This document shows, piece by piece, positions 56,310 to 64,000 of a stretch of DNA of 64,000 nucleotides. The DNA comes from Ariolimax columbianus. Taxonomy: Eukaryota > Mollusca > Gastropoda > Stylommatophora > Arionidae. Position 1 is the stretch's first letter. Each line of letters opens with the position of its first letter. The stretch covers positions 88,245,704-88,309,703 of the forward strand of contig JAVGWX010000002.1 in the NCBI GenBank assembly GCA_036924085.1, given 5' to 3'. The position numbers and the translations under genes were made by a program. The notes below the pieces were generated by a model that made no database searches, was not told the DNA's origin, and saw nothing but the letters and a program-made list of their open reading frames with translations.

Positions 56310-56736
56310 CTCAGCTATGGCCGGTCCTAAACCCGGATGAGAACAGAGGAAGGTTGCGCGTGGGACCAAGCTACCCTACCTCGTCAACAAAAAACAAAAA
56401 ACAAAAAAACAAACAATTGCTACAAAAACAACCAAAAATAAAGCAAAGGGCGTCCCTGAAGGGAAAGTTCCCCTCAGCAAGGCCTATGAAAGCCAAACCC
56501 GAAAGGAAGCTCGACTGCCGATTACCTTTCTTTCAACAAGGACGCCTTCAAGACTTGGCACCTGGAATGTTAGAACCATGTGAGAGGAGGAGAAGACAGC
56601 GCAGATTGCAAAAGAGAGGGAGCGAAATGGGATTAGTGTCTTTGGACTGAGTGAGACTAGTTGGACACGGTCAGGAAAGGTACTAGTGGCAACCGGAGAG
56701 GCAGCGATATGGGATTAGTGTCTTTGGACTGAGTGA
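56310..56736 (+). mobile_element. LINE 5' end and start of AP-endonuclease domain
   Basis: A 5' untranslated or ORF-start region leads to 'RLGTWNVRTM' (about 56555-56580, in shifted frame; 'TWNVRTM' is the first strand of AP-endonuclease domains). 'NGISVFGLSETSW' follows, ending in one full and one partial 82-bp repeat unit. The element continues after a nested LINE at 59099 and runs to the window end. CR1/RTE-like. Confidence 0.78.
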
Positions 56737-59098
56737 TATGAGAACACTAAAGAAATGGAAATCTCCCGGAAAAGACGGGATAACAAACGAAATGCTGATG
56801 GGGCTGGGCCAAACAGCGAAGAGGAAACTGCTATCGGTCCTGAACCAAAGCTGGAAAAAGGGAATTGTACCACAGGCATGGAAAGATGCAATACTGGTAC
56901 CAGTACCAAAAACAGGAAAGGACAAAACAGATCCAAATGGATACAGGCCCATAAGCCTACTGAGCTGTGTCGGCAAGCTGATGGAACGGATGATAAACAC
57001 CAGACTGATGTGGCATCTGGAAGAAAAACGAATACTAATTCCACAGCAAGCCGGCTTTAGACAGCACAGATCCACTGAGGACCAGGTCATCCTCATAGCC
57101 CAGGAGATAGAAGATGCCTACCAGGCACAGAAACACACAGTAGCTGTTTGGGTGGATCTGGAAAAGGCATTTGACAAAGTCTGGAAGGACGGACTTAGAG
57201 TCAAGCTAAGAAGAAGTGATGTCTGTGGGAAGATGTACAAGTGGATCAACCACTACCTCAAACAAAGAACGGCCAGAGTCCAAGTACAAGGGCAGATGAG
57301 CAAAAAGGTGACACTCGAGCAGGGAGTACCCCAAGGGGGAGTATTGTCACCCACACTCTTCCTGGTATATATAAACGATATTACAGAGAATATACCAAGA
57401 AGAGTCCATAGCTCAATGTTTGCAGACGATCTGGCTATGTGGACCTCTGAAAAGAATCTCACCATAGCAAGAAATCGGATGCAGACGGCCCTAACATCGC
57501 TGGAAGAGTGGGCGAACTCATGGCTGGTCAAAATAAACGAGGAGAAAACCACATGCACAATATTCTCGCTTTCATTAAAACCCCAAAGTACCAAATTAAG
57601 TCTAAATGGCAAAATCCTGCAGCCAAACGACAACCCAACCTATCTGGGAGTGACGTTTGATCGAATGAAACCGAATGAAAGCCAGAGAAAGAATGGCAAT
57701 CATGAGGAAACTTGCTGGCACAAGCTGGGGAGCAGACGAAGGTATACTAAAGAAACTGTACACTGGAAGAGTGAGACCAGTTCTCGAGTATGGCATTGCG
57801 GCATGGACAACAGCAGCGAAGGCGAACTTCGATAAAGTTAACAAACTTCAAAACCAAGCCATGAGAATTATAACAGGTTGCATGAAGTCAACGCCAATTG
57901 TAGCACTTGAAAAGATTACAAAACTGCAATCCATGACCGAAAGAAGAGACTGCAGAGCCCAGCTGCAGTCAGAGAAACTCCGAAGACTGACCGACCATCC
58001 AATGCACCAGAGACTAAACAATTTGGGAAATGGGAAACTAAAGCGGAGAAACTTTGCAGAAATAGCCAAAGCAAAGATGCACGAAGATCCCATAAACGCA
58101 CTAACAACACCAAAACCCATCACTACTGTACGAAAACCTACCTGGAGGCAGGATATATTTCCAGAGGTGGTAGAAAATATACCAGGTATTGCAAACAAAA
58201 ACTGCCAGAATGAAAAAGAAAGGAGAGATACTACCCTAAGCTTCATAAAGAAAAGCTACCCAAGCATGGACTGGACCCATGCATACACCGACGGTTCTGT
58301 AACAAACACTACACAGAACGGAGGGGCAGGAGCATTCCTGAACCTACCAAATGGCAGAAAAATAACACTGTCATTCGCTACTGGTAAGTACACAAGCAAT
58401 TTCAGAGCGGAGGCAGAGGCACTGAGGGCGGCAGTGGAAGAAATGGTTGCACACAGTGAAAATGATAGCCATATAGTCCTGCTGACAGATGCTCTCACCG
58501 TAGTCACAGCGCTAAAAAGCCAGAAAAACACTGAGCTCAATGACTTAAGAGCAGCACTCTGCAAACTGTGCCAGCAGTCCGCACCAAAAAGGGTAGTGGT
58601 ACAGTGGGTTCCGTCACACTGCAACATCCAAGGCAACGAGGAGGCAGACAGACTGGCAAAAGAAGGTGCAAGACTACCACAAACAGATACCAATATGACG
58701 TACGAAGAGTCAAAACGGCTTATCAAAGCCAGATACATGACCAAATGGGAAACCGAACATACTGGTTACACCAAAAACGATGCCTATTACCAGTTGAACC
58801 TAAGAGAGCAGGTCGTTGTCTTCAGACTTCGCACTGGCCACAACAGACTGAGGTACCACCTATTCAACAAATTGAAGATAGGGTGTACCGACGAATGCCC
58901 ATGCGGTACTGGTAAAATGACCGCTGAACATCTGCTGCAGAACTGCCCGACATACGAGGACCAGAGAGAGCAGATGTGGCCATTACCAGTGGAACTGGAA
59001 GACAAGCTCTATGGCAGTGGCGAGAGCCTCAGGATGACCGCCGCTTTTTTCGAAAAAATAATGGTTACTGTCTGACTGCGTACGAAGAAGAAGAAGAA
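56737..59098 (+). mobile_element. RNase H-bearing LINE, second copy, with 11-bp TSD
   Basis: Close relative of 36922-40241, truncated at the 5' side just before RT. It begins MRTLKKWKSPGKDGITNEML; motif A VWVDLEKAFDKVW (about 57147), motif B QGVPQGGVLSPTLF, motif C FADDLAMW (57419). RNase H residues lie in YTDGSV (58283), AEAEALRAA, LLTDALTVV and GNEEADRLAKEG. The zinc-knuckle CPCGTGKMTAEHLLQNCP precedes the stop at 59073-59075, followed by (GAA)n at 59084-59098. The flanks GGACTGAGTGA at 56726-56736 and 59099-59109 are an exact TSD. The only ORF break found is a 26-bp deletion near 57665; frames 56738-57835 and 57675-59075 are otherwise open. Confidence 0.94.
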
Positions 59099-59900
59099 GG
59101 ACTGAGTGAGACTAGTTGGACACGGTCAGGAAAGGTACTAGTGGCAACCGGAGAGACTGTGATATGGCATTAGTGTCTTTGGACTGAGTGAGACTAGTTG
59201 GACACGGTCAGGAAAGGTACTAGTGGCAACCGGAGAGACTGTGATATGGCATTAGTGTCTTTGGACTGAGTGAGACTAGTTGGACACGGTCAGGAATGGT
59301 ACTAGTGGCAACAGGAGAGACTGTGATATGGCATTAGTGTCTTTGGACTGAGTGAGACTAGTTGGACACGGTCAGGAAAGGTACTAGTAGCAACCGGAGA
59401 GACTGTGATATGGCATTAGTGTCTTTGGACTGAGTGAGACTAGTTGGACACGGTCAGGAATGGTACTAGTGGCAACAGGAGAGACTGTGATATGGCATTA
59501 GTGTCTTTGGACTGAGTGAGACTAGTTGGACACGGTCAGGAAAGGTACTAGTGGCAACCGGAGAGACTGTGATATGGCATTAGTGTCGTTGGACTGAGTG
59601 AGACTAGTTGGACACGGTCAGGAAAGGTACTAGTGGCAACCGGAGAGACTGTGATATGGCATTAGTGTCGTTGGACTGAGTGAGACTAGTTGGACACGGT
59701 CAGGAAAGGTACTAGTGGCAACCGGAGAGACTGTGATATGGCATTAGTGTCGTTGGACTGAGTGAGACTAGTTGGACACGGTCAGGAAAGGTACTAGTGG
59801 CAACCGGAGAGACTGTGATATGGCATTAGTGTCTTTGGACTGAGTGAGACTAGTTGGACACGGTCAGGAAAGGTACTAGTGGCAACCGGAGAGACTGTGA
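59099..59900 (+). repeat. 82-bp array inside LINE endonuclease domain
   Basis: Starts recur exactly every 82 bp: nine intervals from 59161 to 59899, plus copies at 56624 and 56706 on the other side of the nested LINE. The unit holds GACTGAGTGAGACTAGTTGG and GGTACTAGTGGCAACCGGAG. In the parent frame it encodes 'SVFGLSETSWTRSGKVLVAT'. The last unit continues into 'VIYSGHEEE', the next part of the endonuclease. 82 is not a multiple of three. Confidence 0.95.
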
Positions 59901-60138
59901 TATACTCAGGACACGAAGAAGAGAAAAACACACCACACACAGAGGGGCCCTAATGCTCTCAGCAGAGTCCTAAAGTGCACTCGTAGAGTGGAGAGCAGCC
60001 GGATCGGGACTGCTGATGGCTATTACATTTCGTACAAAGAACAAGAAGGATAAACTAAATGTTATTCAGGGATATGCTCCAACAAATGAAAAGGAAGAAA
60101 CAGTTAAAGAGGTTTTCTACAGCAGATTACAGCAAGTA
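59899..60138 (+). mobile_element. LINE endonuclease domain, middle part
   Basis: Continues the domain after the 82-bp array: SGHEEEKNTPHTEG, 'SGLLMAITFRTKNKKDKLNV', IQGYAPTNEKEEETVKEVFY, SRLQQ. The last match the 'YAPTxxxxxxxxxxFYxxLQ' segment that precedes GDFN in AP-endonucleases. A base change or frameshift occurs near 59960. Confidence 0.82.
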
Positions 60139-63100
60139 GTGCAGGAGACAGGAAGGAGTGACATTACTTTACTGATGGGAGACTTCCACTAGTGGAGGAG
60201 ACAGGGAGGAGTGACATTACTTTACTGATGGGAGACTTCCACTAGTGGAGGAGACAGGGAGGAGTGACATTACTTTACTGATGGGAGACTTCCACTAGTG
60301 GAGGAGACAGGGAGGAGTGACATTACTTTACTGATGGGAGACTTCCACTAGTGGAGGAGACAGGGAGGAGTGACATTACTTTACTGATGGGAGACTTCCA
60401 CTAGTGCAGGAGACAGGAAGGAGTGACATTACTTTACTGATGGGAGACTTCCACTAGTGGAGGAGACAGGGAGGAGTGACATTACTTTACTGATGGGAGA
60501 CTTCCACTAGTGCAGGAGACAGGAAGGAGTGACATTACTTTACTGATGGGAGACTTCCACTAGTGGAGGAGACAGGGAGGAGTGACATTACTTTACTGAT
60601 GGGAGACTTCCACTAGTGGAGGAGACAGGGAGGAGTGACATTACTTTACTGATGGGAGACTTCCACTAGTGGAGGAGACAGGGAGGAGTGACATTACTTT
60701 ACTGATGGGAGACTTCAACTAGTGCAGGAGACAGGGAGGAGTGACATTACTTTACTGATGGGAGACTTCCACTAGTGCAGGAGACAGGAAGGAGTGACAT
60801 TACTTTACTGATGGGAGACTTCCACTAGTGGAGGAGACAGGGAGGAGTGACATTACTTTACTGATGGGAGACTTCCACTAGTGCAGGAGACAGGAAGGAG
60901 TGACATTACTTTACTGATGGGAGACTTCCACTAGTGGAGGAGACAGGGAGGAGTGACCTTACTTTACTGATGGGAGACTTCCACTAGTGGAGGAGACAGG
61001 GAGGAGTGACATTACTTTACTGATGGGAGACTTCCACTAGTGGAGGAGACAGGGAGGAGTGACATTACTTTACTGATGGGAGACTTCCACTAGTGCAGGA
61101 GACAGGAAGGAGTGACATTACTTTACTGATGGGAGACTTCCACTAGTGGAGGAGACAGGGAGGAGTGACATTACTTTACTGATGGGAGACTTCCACTAGT
61201 GCAGGAGACAGGAAGGAGTGACATTACTTTACTGATGGGAGACTTCCACTAGTGGAGGAGACAGGGAGGAGTGACATTACTTTACTGATGGGAGACTTCC
61301 ACTAGTGGAGGAGACAGGGAGGAGTGACATTACTTTACTGATGGGAGACTTCCACTAGTGGAGGAGACAGGGAGGAGTGACATTACTTTACTGATGGGAG
61401 ACTTCAACTAGTGCAGGAGACAGGAAGGAGTGACATTACTTTACTGATGGGAGACTTCCACTAGTGGAGGAGACAGGGAGGAGTGACATTACTTTACTGA
61501 TGGGAGACTTCAACTAGTGCAGGAGACAGGAAGGAGTGACATTACTTTACTGATGGGAGACTTCAACTAGTGGAGGAGACAGGAAGGAGTGACATTACTT
61601 TACTGATGGGAGACTTCCACTAGTGGAGGAGACAGGGAGGAGTGACATTACTTTACTGATGGGAGACTTCAACTAGTGCAGGAGACAGGAAGGAGTGACA
61701 TTACTTTACTGATGGGAGGCTTCAACTAGTGGAGGAGACAGGAAGGAGTGACATTACTTTACTGATGGGAGACTTCCACTAGTGGAGGAGACAGGGAGGA
61801 GTGACATTACTTTACTGATGGGAGACTTCAACTAGTGCAGGAGACAGGAAGGAGTGACATTACTTTACTGATGGGAGGCTTCAACTAGTGGAGGAGACAG
61901 GAAGGAGTGACATTACTTTACTGATGGGAGACTTCCACTAGTGGAGGAGACAGGGAGGAGTGACATTACTTTACTGATGGGAGACTTCCACTAGTGGAGG
62001 AGACAGGGAGGAGTGACATTACTTTACTGATGGGAGACTTCCACTAGTGGAGGAGACAGGGAGGAGTGACATTACTTTACTGATGGGAGACTTCAACTAG
62101 TGCAGGAGACAGGAAGGAGTGACATTACTTTACTGATGGGAGACTTCCACTAGTGGAGGAGACAGGGAGGAGTGACATTACTTTACTGATGGGAGACTTC
62201 CACTAGTGGAGGAGACAGGAAGGAGTGACATTACTTTACTGATGGGAGACTTCCACTAGTGGAGGAGACAGGGCGGAGTGACATTACTTTACTGATGGGA
62301 GACTTCCACTAGTGCAGGAGACAGGAAGGAGTGACATTACTTTACTGATGGGAGGCTTCCACTAGTGGAGGAGACAGGGCGGAGTGACATTACTTTACTG
62401 ATGGGAGGCTTCCACTAGTGGAGGAGACAGGGCGGAGTGACATTACTTTACTGATGGGAGGCTTCCACTAGTGGAGGAGACAGGGCGGAGTGACATTACT
62501 TTACTGATGGGAGGCTTCCACTAGTGGAGGAGACAGGGCAGAGTGACATTACTTTACTGATGGGAGGCTTCAACTAGTGGAGGAGACAGGGAGGAGTGAC
62601 ATTACTTTACTGATGGGAGACTTCAACTAGTGCAGGAGACAGGAAGGAGTGACATTACTTTACTGATGGGAGACTTCAACTAGTGGAGGAGACAGGAAGG
62701 AGTGACATTACTTTACTGATGGGAGACTTCCACTAGTGGAGGAGACAGGGAGGAGTGACATTACTTTACTGATGGGAGACTTCCACTAGTGGAGGAGACA
62801 GGGAGGAGTGACATTACTTTACTGATGGGAGACTTCCACTAGTGCAGGAGACAGGAAGGAGTGACATTACTTTACTGATGGGAGACTTCAACTAGTGCAG
62901 GAGACAGGAAGGAGTGACATTACTTTACTGATGGGAGACTTCCACTAGTGGAGGAGACAGGGAGGAGTGACATTACTTTACTGATGGGAGACTTCCACTA
63001 GTGGAGGAGACAGGAAGGAGTGACATTACTTTACTGATGGGAGACTTCCACTAGTGGAGGAGACAGGGCGGAGTGACATTACTTTACTGATGGGAGACTT

Positions 63101-63475
63101 CCACTAGTGGAGGAGACAGGGCGGAGTGACATTACTTTACTGATGGGAGGCTTCCACTAGTGGAGGAGACAGGGCGGAGTGACATTACTTTACTGATGGG
63201 AGGCTTCAACTAGTGGAGGAGACAGGGAGGAGTGACATTACTTTACTGATGGGAGACTTCAACTAGTGGAGGAGACAGGAAGGAGTGACATTACTTTACT
63301 GATGGGAGACTTCAACTAGTGGAGGAGACAGGAAGGAGTGACATTACTTTACTGATGGGAGACTTCAACTAGTGGAGGAGACAGGAAGGAGTGACATTAC
63401 TTTACTGATGGGAGACTTCAACTAGTGGAGGAGACAGGGCGGAGTGACATTACTTTACTGATGGGAGACTTCAAC
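60139..63475 (+). repeat. 53-bp array, 63 indel-free copies, over the GDFN motif
   Basis: The first unit starts at 60139 and the last at 63425, exactly 62 x 53 bp apart, so there is no net indel across 3.3 kb. Units hold GACAGGGAGGAGTGACATTA and CTTTACTGATGGGAGACTTC. In the parent frame the unit encodes 'VEETGRSDITLLMGDFN', the catalytic GDFN of the AP-endonuclease. Substitution classes (CAGG or GAGG; GGAAGG, GGGAGG or GGGCGG; GAGACTT or GAGGCTT; CAACT or CCACT) form higher-order blocks. Unit joins create ACTAGT. Confidence 0.97.
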
Positions 63476-64000
63476 GCAAAAACTGGACATGACAACGTGG
63501 GATATGAGGAGATCACGGGGAGGGAGGGACTAGGAGTCCTAAACGAAAACGGAGAGATTTGCAGATTTGTGTACAGGAAACAAATTGGTCATAGGAGGAA
63601 GTATGTTTGCACACAGAGCCATCCATAAGGTAACATGGGTATCCCTAAACCAGTAAGAGAATCAGATTTACCACATCTACCCTAACTCCAAATTTAGACG
63701 ATCATTATTAGATGCCAGGGTCTACAGGGTTGAAAAAGGGGGGGGGGGGGAATCTGACCTCAGATCACTTTTTAGTGATTGCGAAGTTAAGGATAAACCG
63801 AACGATGCAAGTCAGCAGGCCACAGTACTGCGTACAATACCTGAAATAAGAGATAAGAAAAACGAGTTCCTTATAACAGGAATAAATATCAAGCACTGGA
63901 GCAGCTAGATAAAGGCACCAGCATTGAAGAGAAATGGGAACAAGTACAAAGTACATAGACAACTGCATGCGAGGAAGTGCTAGGAATAAAGACATGGCAG
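63476..64000 (+). mobile_element. LINE endonuclease domain, C-terminal part (runs off window)
   Basis: After the last repeat the frame continues GDFNAKTGHDNVGYEEITGR then 'GLGVLNENGEICRF'. In shifted frames it goes on to 'HKVTWVSLN', 'LLDARVYRVEKG' and LTSDHFLVIAKLRINR. 'SDHFLV' is the closing catalytic motif of AP-endonucleases. A run of 9 G at about 63740 and frameshifts mark decay. RT is expected beyond the window. Confidence 0.85.

Noticed and set aside
56683..58744. Minus-strand frames across 56.7-58.7 kb
   Set aside because: Antisense shadows of the plus-strand LINE copy.
60139..63475. CRISPR-like array
   Set aside because: There are no unique spacers between the repeats. Units are directly contiguous and derive from a LINE coding segment in a eukaryotic genome. 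The same holds for the other arrays.

Overview
This is metazoan nuclear DNA, probably from an invertebrate with a repeat-rich genome. A gastropod or other lophotrochozoan would fit, but the sequence does not fix the taxon. The reasons are spliced exons with GT-AG introns, at least five tRNA-derived SINE families, many broken non-LTR retrotransposons (LINEs), mariner remnants, kilobases of trinucleotide microsatellite, and no operon-like coding. Most long open frames are retrotransposon pieces or readings through tandem repeats.

The only host gene I can support is the 3' end of a myosin VII (MYO7A-type) gene on the + strand. It has five short exons: 1370-1436, 3384-3500, 10354-10437, 14289-14408 and 15612-15701. 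Joined in phase they give the last 158 residues of the tail (the end of the second MyTH4-FERM unit) and a stop codon. No exon is long enough to stand out as an open frame. The introns hold LINE, SINE and mariner insertions and two tandem arrays that abut the next acceptor. The intron at 1437-3383 is the most remarkable feature of the window. It is filled by 53 tandem copies of the exon's own 3' splice site (pyrimidine tract, AG and first exon bases), and each unit also holds a branch-point-like motif 24 nt before the next AG.

From 15.7 to 64 kb I see no convincing host gene. This part is a layered transposon landscape: (a) LINEs with reverse transcriptase, RNase H and a (GAA)n tail (36.9-40.2 kb minus and 56.7-59.1 kb plus, both with target-site duplications; older pieces at 5.5, 12.2, 22.4, 34.3 and 42.2 kb); (b) RTE/CR1-like LINE pieces with endonuclease, reverse transcriptase and zinc-finger-like C-termini (17.6, 18.8, 21, 28, 30.4-32.6, 33.6-36.5, 44-46, 47.7, 51.2-52.2 and 56.3-64 kb); (c) SINEs; and (d) a 2.5 kb (AGY)n microsatellite at 48.7-51.2 kb that looks like an expanded LINE tail.

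One theme runs through the window: short stretches of coding sequence (32-82 bp) have been amplified in place into tandem arrays whose flanks continue the parent sequence. It occurs in the myosin acceptor/exon, in LINE RNase H (38 bp), in LINE reverse transcriptase (34, 39, 42, 46 and 49 bp), in a LINE C-terminus (32 bp) and in one LINE endonuclease domain (82 bp, and 63 indel-free copies of 53 bp). This points to a lineage-specific process of local minisatellite birth.
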